A DNA stretch of 64,000 nt from Siphonodentalium dalli (Eukaryota; Mollusca; Scaphopoda; Gadilida; Siphonodentaliidae), in assembly GCA_032622095.1 (NCBI GenBank), contig CP136066.1, positions 201,894,978-201,958,977 on the forward strand, read 5' to 3'. Numbering within the stretch: position 1 is the first letter of the stretch; the number at the start of each line of letters is the position of its first letter. Both the position numbers and the translations under genes were made by a program. Shown here in pieces: positions 34,049 through 44,295 of this stretch. The notes beneath the pieces are model-generated. The model did not search any database. It was not told the origin of the DNA and worked only from the letters and a program-made list of their open reading frames with translations.

Positions 34049-34417
34049 TCACATATGGCATATTCTGCCAATATATGTGTTTACCATAGCTGGTGCCTGA
34101 TCCGTGCTGTTTATCGCGGTATAAGTGGGCTCGTGATAATCAGTTTCAATAGTTCCAATTCCTTCTGGGGAATTTGTGTTGATGTGCTCGGACAAGTGAC
34201 GGGAAGACACTATCTCTGGCAGAGTTTCCGATGAGTTAGATGATACAACTCGGTATGCCTTATTCGTTTCGTTGGACTCAATGATCAGCAGCTCGTGTGC
34301 TACATCATTTATGTAGCATATGGTATTTATCTTCCGATAAGTAGTCATACAGTTTCTTGAGAGCATGGAAACTGTTGCTCCAGTACCAATCAGAAACCTC
34401 TCTGGCTGCCCATACAT
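34049..34417 (-). pseudogene. Retropepsin-like fragment, catalytic Asp replaced
   Basis: The frame contains RFLIGTGATVSMLSRN. Retroviral-type aspartic proteases have DTGA at this position, so the catalytic Asp is Gly here and the product would be inactive. The following ~100 residues are plausible protease/linker sequence but have no second landmark. The fragment begins just after a poly(C) run that breaks the frame from the gag side. Confidence 0.65.
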
Positions 34418-34819
34418 ATTGCAATCTAAATACAGCCCCCCCCCCCCTCTTCAGAAGAGCTGTATCTAACAAACTCGTTGGAGTTACGATGTCCACTTGT
34501 GTTCTGCTGGTCTCCCCTACCACGATATGCATTATGGCACATATCGCGTGGATTATGAGAAGTTCTGCATCTGGTGCGTTCTTTGTATTCGTTTGTGTTA
34601 CAATCAGGATTATCATTATAGTTATGTCTCCATTGTCTATCGTCACGACAGTCCCTCCAGGACTCATTTGTGTTACTCTTTTTCTCCTTGTTTTGGTTCT
34701 CCAAGTTTGTCATTCTTTGTTAATCTCCCCTTTACACCTCTTCACATCAGTCAATATTTGTTTTATCTCCTTCATCTCAGAGATGGACTGTGATGTCTCG
34801 GACGGTTGTGAGCTATTTT

Positions 34820-35331
34820 GAGCTTTCCCATTAGAACCAGTTTCGGACCTTCAGTTCATCTCTTACCTTTTTTAGTTCTTCAAACTCTATATTTTTGCTT
34901 TGTGTTGGGTCTGCTTCATTTAGTGTCCTATCATAGTGTTTAGCCCGATGTCTTTCAGATTTGGCAAAAGCCTCTAATTCAACTACATGTCTTATACTCT
35001 CACCAAGAGATCACAGTCGTGCTTGTTGTACCATGAGCCGTATATCTGGATCATACAACCCACCAATGAATTGGTCCTTTGTCAAGGTGTCTCTCAATTC
35101 ATGTGTTGCAGTATGATATAACATATTGGTCAGACGTCGGTAACTCCCCACCCCCCCCCCCCTTGCCCTTTGCCGTCGTGCACGCAATTGTACCATCTGA
35201 TCAGTCTGGTTTTTGGCAGCAAATCGGCCTTCTGTCGCACCAACATGAACGTTGTAGTCTTCTCGTCCTGGGAGTAGGTCACGTGTTCCTTGCGCCAATC
35301 CTCTCAAGGATGCGCCTAGATAAAGGCCCAT
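34820..35331 (-). pseudogene. Gag-like fragment of a gypsy-type element
   Basis: Minus-strand reading shows LRDTLTKDQFIGGLYDPDIR, then a frame running ESIRHVVELEAFAKSERH. The pattern of a DQFI-type motif and D-x-x-R, followed by a helix rich in E/A, is common in Ty3/gypsy gag proteins. A stop separates the two parts, and a poly(G) run on this strand lies upstream. Confidence 0.55.
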
Positions 35332-35339
35332 GTCATCAA

Positions 35340-35904
35340 TTTACAATCCATTTATATTGGAACAAATTTCAAAGTGTGCTTGGTAATCTAACCATGTTCT
35401 TGTGACATCATAGCTATCTGGTGTCACAAATTGTTTCCGTTTTTCACCGGATGTTCTAGAATTTTTTTGGTTCGGGCGGTATTTAGCGCAATGCATTACA
35501 ATGCATGCCTACCGTAAATTATTAATAACCTACTGCACGCATGAATTTCGCATATGTTGCTACAGGTATATCACTAGAATGTGTATTCTTTCTATCAGTT
35601 TTCGATTTTCAATAGCTGTAGTTACGATTACGGATTCGATAAACCCAAGTATATGGGCACGCGAGTTTTGCATGCATTCATCTAGTGTACAACTAACAAT
35701 ATTTATCATGTAAACAACATAATTAAATACAATCACAATACTGTGTGTGGCAAGAAGATTGAATGCAATGAACGGCACTATTTTCTCCCAAATGGACTCG
35801 CAATCGTCACTTCTGTAAAAATGTGTTTAGACCGTACGCCTACTATTAAGCTATACTCGTAATTCTTATATGTATAGTACTCGACGTGGTCACCGCTACT
35901 GAAT
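35340..35904. other. No recognisable gene
   Basis: AT-rich sequence between the gag remnant and the right arm of inverted repeat E. The 70- and 72-codon overlapping frames look incidental. Confidence 0.4.
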
Positions 35905-37480
35905 AATTTAACAAAAATTCACTAAGCACATGTTCCTCGGTTGATATAAAGATTGGACACCCCTCTGATACACATTTCGCAATGCTGCACATTTGACACA
36001 AAACGTCTAAACGGTTGTTTGATGGTGTGCGTGTAAGCGGAATGGTTATGTGAGTCAGGTGATTTACATATACAATGATGTAATTTCTTCAACTCAAGTA
36101 ACTACCAAACGCCTCAGCTTGATAAGGTATGTGTATAATGCATAAATGTGTATAGGAATATTTCGTGTTTGTCTCATCTTGCAATGTATTGTATTGTTGG
36201 GGCGATGGGTGCAATAACGTAACCAAACAAATGTGACAGAAGATGATACAATCCGAAAACATTCATATGTATTATGTGTCTCGTCAACTCTTGAGAGTTT
36301 GTCCTGGATTATTGTTCAAAATGGAATTGAATTATCACCCATGTAGAGGGGCAAAACAAGTTTATATTTCACGATTTTCGGTATACTTTCATCAGAAAAC
36401 TCCGAAATGTTGCCATCTGTAAATTATACCGTGGCGTTATCATAATGTATATTTCGAAGTGGGTATAGACTTCAATATAATAGCACAAAATAATCGTATT
36501 TGTGCTTTTGTATTCTGCCATACCGAAATGTCTAAAACTGATTTTGTTTCTTCTGAATTTTGGGGTGGGGGTGACACGATCTACCACCACATAGCATATA
36601 TGGCAAAGAATGACATCCTGATCCTACAATCATATGCAGTATATATTTCCACAAGTTTCTATATTATATACGGGATCTCCATTCAATGCAATACTGAATA
36701 ATCGCCTATTAAGAGGGGCGAAACAACTGAAAATGAATGATTTTTTGTCTATTTTCCACGTAAATTTATGAACTTTTCACATCTATCACCGCAATCATGG
36801 TATTTCATTACTTTTTATTTATAAGTGTGTAACCTGCTATATCGTAGCACAAACATATTCCGAATACCTGTGCTTCTGTATTCATTTGTGCCGAATTTCC
36901 CTAAAACAGTGACTTTTTGATGAATTTTGGGGTGAGGGTTGAAATAATCTTACATAACACATCACGTGTTAACTATGATGATATATTCAGCATACTGTCG
37001 TATGCGGTATATATATCCGCACTTTTCTAGACTATATACGATATCCCTTGTCAAAACAATATTGATCAATCGCCCATTAAGTGAGGCAAAACAAATGAAA
37101 AATTGCGCTGTTTTGTCTATTTTTACAATAAATCTAAAAACAATCTTCGTTATATCAAAAATATCGTACCACTATCATAGTAAATATCTAGAGGTATATA
37201 GACTACAATATTTTAGCGCAAAATGTTCGAGTTTCTATACTTTTATTTCTCATTTTGCCGAATTTTACAAAAACAGGGATTTTTGCTGAATTTTGGCACT
37301 TAATCAGCTAAAAATCATCTTTTGCATCATTTGTATATTTCACACCGGGTCCTATCCGATGCGGAATGTCATAACCTTCAAAATGATATATCACAAGCCC
37401 GTGTGTGGTGCCGATGGACTAAACTCCTACTTCTAGTGAGCTTTTTGAGTTTGTCCGCTCTACTATATGCTATGCTTTAA
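35905..37480 (-). repeat. Large inverted repeat E, right arm
   Basis: Complement of 32165-33151 but about 600 bp longer. It has ~290 bp near 36065-36355 absent on the left, and an extra ~340-bp unit (36690-37030). That unit is a diverged copy of the adjacent units (AGGGGCGAAACAACTGAAAA compared with GTGAGGCAAAACAAATGAAA). The arm therefore contains three tandem units where the left has two. Confidence 0.92.
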
Positions 37481-37566
37481 TCTCTAAGACATGAATTCAC
37501 ATGTAACTGGCGAGATATGCAACATTTACAAGGTGCTTGGTGCGAAATATATACATATACATAAAA

Positions 37567-37655
37567 GAACACAGAAAATGAAGAAGAAGCAGCAGAAAAA
37601 GAAGAAGAGGAAAAGAAGAAGAAGATAAGAAGAAGAATCAGATAGAAGAAGATTG
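37567..37655 (+). repeat. GAA-rich microsatellite
   Basis: A purine-only stretch of AAGAAGAAG with GCAGCAG and GAGGAAAAG interruptions, about 85 bases long. Confidence 0.93.
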
Positions 37656-38009
37656 GTAGATAGATATGGCGGTAGTCTCTCTGTTAACCATCGTCAGTCC
37701 TCATTTTCGTCGTTTTTATATTCATCTAATACGTTCTATCAGTATACTTTTCGAGGATGTCTTATATCAATACTAACAATAATACTAACAACAACAACAG
37801 CAGCCATAACATTTTGACTTGATATTTCAATAACATTAATAAAATGTATTCAGCTATAAATTTATATTTCTATATTTGAACGCTAATTTCAGATAAAGTG
37901 TTAATTTTCTCAAGTCAACGCGACCAGACTTTGTCAGTAGCTCGTAAAACTTTTTCTTAGAAGGTGGGTTCCAATAGTGTTCGGATATGTATTTTACCCG
38001 CATGTGCCT

Positions 38010-38820
38010 CAAGTTGGCCACTTCATAACAAAATGGTATTCATCACCCAGTTCATTTTTGCACAAGCTACATAAATCTGTTTTGCTCCTCGCTTTCCCCA
38101 TCTACTTGTTTCTACTTCCAATCTATGATTGCATGTACGTATTTTTATCAAATATTTTCTCAGACTGAAGGGGAAATCGGTAATATATAGTTTTCTAAGC
38201 GGAGGGTTGACTTCAGTTCTTTGTAAAATATTCCTCGTGATGACGATTCTATGTCTAACCACCATTGCTGAGTAAACTGGTCAATCAAAGTTTTGGTTAT
38301 GTCTTTTTTTCTGGCTGTCTATTAACTGTGCCTGGTTAGACCACGCCACGCCGAAACCAGCTGAGTGTATTATTGTTTTAGTAATGTTAATATGTCTAAA
38401 GAGTTTACTGTCGTGTTCCATAAGACGAAACAAGATATCATATAGTTTCTTGGCCAGAACGGACCCCTCTCCCGTCATGAGTCTCGACCAGTAGCTTACT
38501 ATTCTCTGCTTTGCCATTATGGCCAATGGGTATCTGGCTATCTGCCCAGTTTCCCATACACCATGTAATTCGGAGTGCTGGTCTTCATGTGCATCAATAT
38601 TTTGCAGAATTTTAAAAGTGCGCTCTCAATTTCTTTCATATTTTCGAACCCCCATATTTCGCAGCCATATAACAAAATTGGAGTCGAACAATTTAAGAGC
38701 GACCTCGACTGATAAGTCTAGTTTCCTGACTTTACTCAGTAAGCCAAACATGGCTTTACAAGCGGTTTCTTTAATCATTTTGATTGCATTATGATATCGC
38801 CCGGTATAAAATAGTTTTAC
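38010..38820 (-). pseudogene. NL1 C-terminal region (thumb/connection and CCHC knuckle), broken
   Basis: The minus strand reads through MKTSTPNYMVYG-like, IMAKQRIVSYWSRLM and NHRLEVETSRWGKR segments in changing frames, ending in LCKNELGDEYHFVMKW. The plus-strand copy has matching MKTSTPNFMVYG, LTFWSKLVEG and NHRLPIETSRWEK. The last Cys of the knuckle is Trp here. At least three frameshifts lie within 800 bp, so the segment cannot be translated as one protein. Confidence 0.85.
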
Positions 38821-39835
38821 TTACAAATAAGGAAACTCGTCCACAATATCTAATGATTTGTCGCATAATTTGAATTCTACATCTGTCACCACCCTCTCCC
38901 TGCTGAAAATAATAACCTTGGTTTTACTAGTGTTCACGTTCAGTTTCCAAGATTCTGCAAAGTCGCTGAAAGCGTCAAGGGTACATTGCATACTTACAAA
39001 ATCTTCAGCGAACAGGACAGTATCATCGGCGTAGAGTAAACATATAAGTTTCAAATAAATGCCTAATTTGTCGTGGGAAACATTGTTCAACTCGGTCAGG
39101 CCATCAACTACACAATCGTGCAGAAAATTTTCAAGATCGTTGATATAAATCGAAAAGAGGAAAGGGGAGAGCATACCCCATGCCGTACTCCCACACTACA
39201 GGGGACAAATTCGGACAGATGTTCATTTTGAGAAACACATGACTTCGTACATTCATACATACTTCTAATTATTCGGAAAACTTTACCATTTATACCTTGT
39301 TTTAAAAGTTTGACACACAGACCTTGTCGCCAAACTGTGTCGAAGGCTTTCTGGAAATCAACAAATGTGCATACAAGTTTCTTATTGCTTTTTATGTACA
39401 ACTCGATAATACTCTGCAATATGAATAATCCGTCTGTAGTTGAATGCCCTTGTCTGACTCCAATTTGATTATTATTTATGACACCGTTTTCTTGGGCGAA
39501 AGTAGAAAGCCTTTTATTCAATACACTCGTAAATAACTTGCCTATAGCACTCAAGAGTGTCATCCCTCTATAGGAGTTCGGTCACATTTATCCCCCGTTT
39601 TCTTGTATAGGGGCAGTATTACACCCAAACCCCATTCTTTCGGGTATATTCCTGTGTCAAGAATTAAGTTAAAAAGCTTAGTATAACATGGGACCAGTAC
39701 GTATGCCGTGGCTTTAATATATTCGTTACAGATACGGTCGTAGCCAGGGGCTTTCTTATTTTTCAATAATTTTATTGCCGTCCACACCTCTGGTTCAGTT
39801 ATCGGATCATCACAGTGCCCGTTATCTTGAACCAT
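38821..39835 (-). pseudogene. NL1 reverse transcriptase domain, broken
   Basis: Reverse transcriptase motifs in order are KNKKAPGYDRICNEYIKA, GVILPLYKKTGDKCDR, NQIGVRQGHSTTDG, VDFQKAFDTVWRQG (motif A), VGVRHGVCSP (motif B, usually RQG, here RHG) and LLYADDTVLFAE (catalytic YADD). The frame breaks between PIEG and LLSAIGKLF near 39560 and again just after motif B near 39170. The catalytic Asp residues survive, but the frameshifts and the motif B change mark it as dead. Confidence 0.92.
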
Positions 39836-40480
39836 GTTACTGATACATTCTGTCAGGTCAGTATCATTAATGTTAACTGTATTTAAATCTTTAAAATGTT
39901 TTAAAAGCGAATCAAGACTAACTAAATTATCGTTCTTCTGGTTTGGAATAAGATCGCATTAATAACGATTCAAGATCTGCCAAAAGTCACGATAAGATGA
40001 TTTGGAAGTTGTTAGCAAAGAGTTACACCTATCTTTCATCAGATTGCGTTTTCGATCCAATGTATTGCGGTAATTTTTACATGCCGCTTTCATTTTTGCT
40101 TTGTTCTCGATTGATTTCTGCGTGTTACCATTGTCGTTTGCATTTACGGTATATTTTTTGTTTTAGCGCGCATTCCAGATCGTACCACGGCTTTGTTCTC
40201 CGCTTCGGCAAATTTCGTTTACCCAGGCCTTCCCCAAATACCATTGATCATAGATGCTGCATCGCACATAATATCAGACAATTCTCTATTTATCTCATCA
40301 ACTGATGTCTGCATGGAAAATGTCTCATTTCCACATGCATCGTATATCGTGGCAAACTTCGCAGAAATGTGGAACAATCTGGAGTGGTCAATCGCTTGAA
40401 TATATTCGTCATGTTTTTCTGAATCCCATTTTTTTTATTTTAGGCATCGCCTTTGTTCCACACATTTCAATAACTTCTTT
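39836..40480 (-). pseudogene. NL1 linker between endonuclease and reverse transcriptase
   Basis: Minus-strand sequence continues the ORF2 homology in broken frames. KPWYDLECALKQKIYRKCKR matches NKQWFDEDCRNQQKRFRKAR of the plus copy. SSYRDFWQILNRY, ending in a stop, matches MAKDFWRILRHH. It contains no independent gene; the plus-strand frames of 68-106 codons here are shadows. Confidence 0.8.
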
Positions 40481-41340
40481 TTTTCTCAAATTTGGACCTC
40501 CGAGAAAAGAAATTGTGATTTCTTTATGGATATCTGATAGTAGGGGCGAGAATTCTAACACGTCAAAATTCATGAAACGAGAAAAAAATGTCTTGGAGCA
40601 TATAGTACCTAGTCTACTAAGCTAGCTTCCCTGCACGTGAGTTCCCCGATTCCATTATCGGATCCGACCCTACCATTTGCTATGTAAATGTTATTATACT
40701 TGCATAAATTAATCAGCTTTTAACCGTCAGTATTGGGTTTTCCGTTATCTTTCGATGTTCGCTTCGGTAGAAACCCACCCGCGGCTCCCTCGCTGCGATC
40801 GACGAGAAAATCATTCATCTGACCCAGCGCGCGCGTGTGGGTTGAATCATGACACACTGCAGTGTCGTCTAGTAATGCCGTTCTGGCGTTCATGTCCCCA
40901 GCTATTATTACATCGTCATTATAACTACATCTTATAAGATCTAAGTCCTCGTTAATCTTAATATTCCATTCATCAGCTGCATATTTGGTACCTACCGGTG
41001 AAATATATACAGCTCCCACTACCAGGTCCCTGCTAAAATCTTCATCATACCCGAGTATCCGCGCCCAAACAACATTATCGCAAGGAGAGCTGACAAGTTT
41101 AATCGACCTCTCGAAATTATCGCGAACAGCGATCAAAATTCCACCGACCCTAAACTTGTTTCCTATTTTCAGACCTTTGCGCCCTATAATATTAAAATCG
41201 GGGATCACAATTATATCTTCTTGGAAACATTTTGTTTCTGAAAAGCAGATGATGTCATGTTTATTAATCAGGGCCTCAAATTCCGGATAGTTCAACCTTT
41301 TGTCAAGTCCGTCCCCAATCGGAACCTGGACCGGCGATGA
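40480..41340 (-). pseudogene. NL1 APE-type endonuclease domain, two in-frame stops
   Basis: Starts near GLDKRLNYPEFEALI, then IICFSETK (catalytic Glu), GAVYISPVGTKYA and IAGDMNAR (GD-N motif). A TAA at 40720-40722 interrupts, yet the same frame continues IANGRVGSDNGIGELTCRE and LVD before a TAG. After a frame change FDVLEFSPLLSDIH supplies the catalytic SD-H. This enzyme class nicks target DNA to prime reverse transcription. Residues are largely conserved, so decay is recent relative to other remnants. Confidence 0.88.
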
Positions 41341-41593
41341 AGACTTATCTTGTTTACTTTTAGGAGTTGTGTGTGTGTCGTTATATATATATTATTTTGA
41401 GTGATGAATTGTTGCAATCTAGTGGTTATTTGGTTGTTGTGTAGTTTCCGGCCGCAGGCCGGGTAGGATGGTCAGAACGCATTGTGCGATTCCCTTCACC
41501 CTTTCTTGATATAATCGATGAAGATCGATTTTTGAGGCTGCTGATGCTGTTCAGATGCGGAGGCTGACCGGAGGCAAAGTGAGGTTGAGATGT

Positions 41594-42289
41594 TTAGCTT
41601 TTGCTGGTTGCTTTTAGCTTTTTTCTTTTTTTGTTTTTACTTTTCGGTGGATCTAATTCGTCTAAGACTGCCTTTGCTTTTATTCTAGTCTCTTTTGCTT
41701 TCATTCTAGTCTCTTCTGCTTTCTTAATTGATTCGTCTACGCTGGCGTGATATTTAGCTGATTCTTTCATGTAGTTTTCTCTCCATAGGCGGGTGGCATC
41801 TGTTTCTTGTTCGGTTACCGGTGATATAGGATTGGCAGGCTCCGGCTCGTTGTATTCCGGAGTCTTCGGGATGAAGTCGGAGGTGTCCGCGTCTGGCCGT
41901 AGAGGCGATGGTGGTGGTGATTCCATTTCCTGGACAGACTGGGTCGAGATCTCGACTGCATGGGAGGAGCTGACTGGTGTAACATCCGTCGGCTTCTTCT
42001 CTTTCCACGCGGCTAGTCTCTCGGCATCTCTTTTTTTCCTTGATGGTGTTTTCTTCTTTTTTTTGTTCATCTTTTGTCGTGGTTTCCGTGCTGATCTGGT
42101 ATTTTCCGGTCCGGTAGGGAGCCCTGAAAAGGGCTGTGCCGGGCCGGTTTGGAAATCCAGAACCAGCTGGTATCCGCCTTTATGAGCATGAAGTGACCAG
42201 CTCAGACAAGGCGTGACATGCATGGAGTCCAGCATGTTAGTGACACTAATTGGTATTAACGGTGGTGAGTTCATCCTGAGAGGTGGCAA
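41594..42289 (-). CDS. NL1 ORF1-like protein, 231 codons, intact frame
   Basis: Lies upstream of the endonuclease in the expected ORF1 position. The N-terminal ~60 residues include SWSLHAHKGGYQLVLDFQTG; a more likely start is the internal Met of MNSPPLIPISVT. The middle is very basic (KMNKKKKKTPSRKKRDAERL), then Pro/Glu-rich. The C-terminal ~60 residues are Lys/Glu/Ala-rich with repeats (KKAEETRMKAKETRIKAKA) that should form a coiled coil, ending in a basic tail. A nucleic-acid-binding, self-associating role is inferred from position and composition. No RRM, PHD or CCHC motif is visible. Confidence 0.65.
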   Translation of the reverse strand: MPPLRMNSPPLIPISVTNMLDSMHVTPCLSWSLHAHKGGYQLVLDFQTGPAQPFSGLPTGPENTRSARKPRQKMNKKKKKTPSRKKRDAERLAAWKEKKPTDVTPVSSSHAVEISTQSVQEMESPPPSPLRPDADTSDFIPKTPEYNEPEPANPISPVTEQETDATRLWRENYMKESAKYHASVDESIKKAEETRMKAKETRIKAKAVLDELDPPKSKNKKRKKLKATSKS

Positions 42290-42559
42290 TCCAAGCTCTC
42301 TGGAGGTCCGACTGCTAAAATGAACCGATATATGGTTATAGTATGTGGTGACTTTTTTATACTGGGGTCTTAGCGTTGGATTTTTATCGAGGACGTGTAC
42401 GTACTACATGGTGGCGTGGCCAATCCAATGTGTTCACCTCCCTAGATCAGTACGCATTTAGAGCCCTTTAAAAAATTACCTCGGGCTCTCCAAACAACGT
42501 CAATAATTTATACGGTTGTGGTGTGAACAACACGTGAATAAAATTTGACACACTATTTT

Positions 42560-42665
42560 CCAGCACCGGTGCACAACATATGGAAGAGAGAAGCCATAAT
42601 GAGGGTGGCCAAATGCCCAAACATGACGAAAGAGGCGACAATGAGGGTGGCCAAAGTCCCCAAGG
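42560..42665 (+). repeat. Short direct repeat AATGAGGGTGGCCAAA
   Basis: AATGAGGGTGGCCAAA occurs twice about 54 bases apart (near 42598 and 42652), each followed by TGCCC or GTCCC. Minor local duplication upstream of NL1 on its minus strand. Confidence 0.6.
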
Positions 42666-42934
42666 TGTCGATGTGACACAAACGTCGCCGAACAAAGGTC
42701 AGTCTATTAAACATGTCTTTATACTAAATACTCATTGGCGAGTAGTTCCCTGGCGAAATATTCATGCAATAAGTGCGACAAACTGTAGTTGGGGTGTGAA
42801 CTCCATTAGCGATTCTGTATAGTGTGTATATCAGCAGTTATATTATAGTGACCGACCATAAAGAAGATGATAATGATTAAATTTTTGCCTGGACTTCTGC
42901 AAAAACGCGGGCTATATATAGTAGAAATGTCGGT

Positions 42935-43230
42935 CAATTTATTTTATTTTATTTCAAATACCCACATATTTGTGGCATAATCCGTTTGTCATGAAAATTA
43001 AAGCCTAGATACATTGTGCAACAGTTAAGTTTCGATTGGGAGGGGGGGGGGGGGGTCTGAAGAAAAATACTATACACGGGCCGGGTGGTGGGCTTTACGG
43101 TGTCCCGAAGATGGTATTTTCCCTGATGGGTGTTTTTCGAATTATTGACAGACATTGGTAATGTTCCATTGTTATAACAGTCTAGTTTACACCCTTTTGG
43201 TGGGAGGGTGTCCCAGTGTGACCACATGTG
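42935..43230 (-). mobile_element. Possible 3' end of another non-LTR element
   Basis: On the minus strand the sequence ends ATATGTGGGTATTTGAAATA followed by AAATAAAATAAA. That is a plausible retroelement 3' tail, with a 14-G run and a CACCACCCGG stretch upstream. No coding remnant could be assigned. Confidence 0.3.
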
Positions 43231-43436
43231 TTACCACATGTTCTTTAATTTGCTTCAGTTAGATTGAACCAGTCGTCTCTAGTCATGCAGGTGTGTTGAC
43301 ACAATGAGCCATACCACCATGGACAATGACATTAATTTTTAGTGAACAGTTTGTGTAATTAGCTGGAGAAACATTAAAGGCACGGCTGGCCTGTGTTGTA
43401 TGTTATAATTATACCCCCGCACGACGTTATGGGGGG

Positions 43437-43722
43437 GGGGGGTGGTATACTGGAATCAGCTTGTCCGTCCGTCTAGCTGTCCGTCCGTCGTCCGTGGACA
43501 CAAATTTGTCCGGAGTTTTTCTCAGGAGTTTTTTGATCAAATTCCGTGAAACTTGGCACAGGCATCAAACACTATGGGAGGGAACCTGTGCACCTGCGAT
43601 TATGACGTCTGTCGGACTTTTTTTGGTGGAGTTATTCCCCATTTTTTAATTTTTGCAACATGTATAATTTTTAGGTCAATTTGTTTTTAACTTGGCACCG
43701 ACATTTAGTACCATGGGAACCG
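43437..43722 (+). repeat. CCGTCCGTCC-led dispersed repeat R5, left part
   Basis: Poly(G), then CCGTCCGTCTAGCTGTCC, CACAAATTTGTCCGGAG, TGAAACTTGGCACAGGCATC, CCTGCGATTATGACGTCTGT and GGTGGAGTTATTCCCC. A second round starts (AACTTGGCACCGACATTTAG) and is cut at about 43722, resuming at 47632. R5 therefore contains internal ~130-bp units and was the landing site of the retroelement to the right. Confidence 0.8.
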
Positions 43723-44295
43723 ACAGGTTCGCGTTATGCAAATGACAACTGGGGGGTCGAGATTGGAAATGAAATAGGCGCGCTGAAACGCGACGGGGAT
43801 GGCGTTCTGATTATGGGAGATTTTAACTCTAGAACAGCAGAAAAGAACGATTTTGTTGAGCAGTATGATAATTCTGAGCGCATTCATATTTTGGATTGCA
43901 CAACATTTTCCGACGGTGATATCCCTGACAGTTCGTTCGACTTCGAGCTTAGCAGGCATTCAAAAGACCGGACTAGTAATGCAAATGGAAATTCGCTACA
44001 CAGTTTATGCAAACACGTTGATTGTCAATTGCGTATCATAAATGGACGATATGGCCACGATAAAGGGGTGGGCAATTTTACGTGTCGGAATTCTAGTGTG
44101 GTTGACTATATGATCGCATCAAAAGATATATTATGTATGATTGTCGATTTTGAGGTTCTTGAATTTTCACCGCTCTTTTCAGATGTCCATAATCCGTTAC
44201 ATTTAATACTGAAATTATTTAGCCAGAATGAGTTTGGTAATACTGATGACCATAGAGATGGAAACTGCAAACTTTCGCCAAAGATTAGGCCTTAG
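43718..44295 (+). pseudogene. NL1 endonuclease domain, C-terminal two-thirds
   Basis: Open frame with VLIMGDFNSR (GD-N motif), IINGRYGHDKGVGNFTC, SVVDYMIAS and FSPLFSDVHNP (the SD-H catalytic pair). The catalytic Glu region is lost by 5' truncation. The frame ends at a TAG (44293-44295) immediately after KIRP, but identical-frame coding continues with DERKGVEFLYTFNN. The amber is thus an internal stop in ORF2, not the natural end. Confidence 0.88.

Larger units (their letters stand above)
33560..35340 (-). mobile_element. Decayed Ty3/gypsy-like retrotransposon remnant (gag to protease)
   Basis: On the minus strand a gag-like segment is followed by a linker with ELEAFAKSERHRAKHY and then a retropepsin-like segment. 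Downstream of the protease, 33565-33894 stays open for 109 codons (KPNAQEKYILPETLADIHGQ at its start) but shows no certain reverse transcriptase motif. Two poly(C) runs (34436-34447 and about 35150-35162) lie inside and coincide with frame breaks. No LTRs were found, and the flanking repeats are inverted rather than direct. Confidence 0.65.
37990..42300 (-). mobile_element. Non-LTR retrotransposon NL1, near full-length but decayed copy
   Basis: In minus-strand order: an ORF1-like frame (42289-41594), ~250 bp of spacer, an APE-type endonuclease (from about 41340), a linker, reverse transcriptase (39835-38821) and a C-terminal region with a CCHC-like knuckle near 38040. Stops and frameshifts fall throughout. 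The same protein family is encoded at 43.7-46.9 kb on the plus strand and as a fragment at 6.5 kb. APE endonuclease plus C-terminal knuckle places it in the Jockey/RTE-X/Nimb range; I cannot choose the clade without a tree. Confidence 0.9.

Noticed and set aside
32165-37480. LTRs flanking the gag-protease remnant
   Set aside because: The flanking repeats are inverted relative to each other, whereas LTRs are direct.
39997-40625. Plus-strand frames of 68-106 codons
   Set aside because: They are antisense shadows of the NL1 ORF2 linker and endonuclease on the minus strand.
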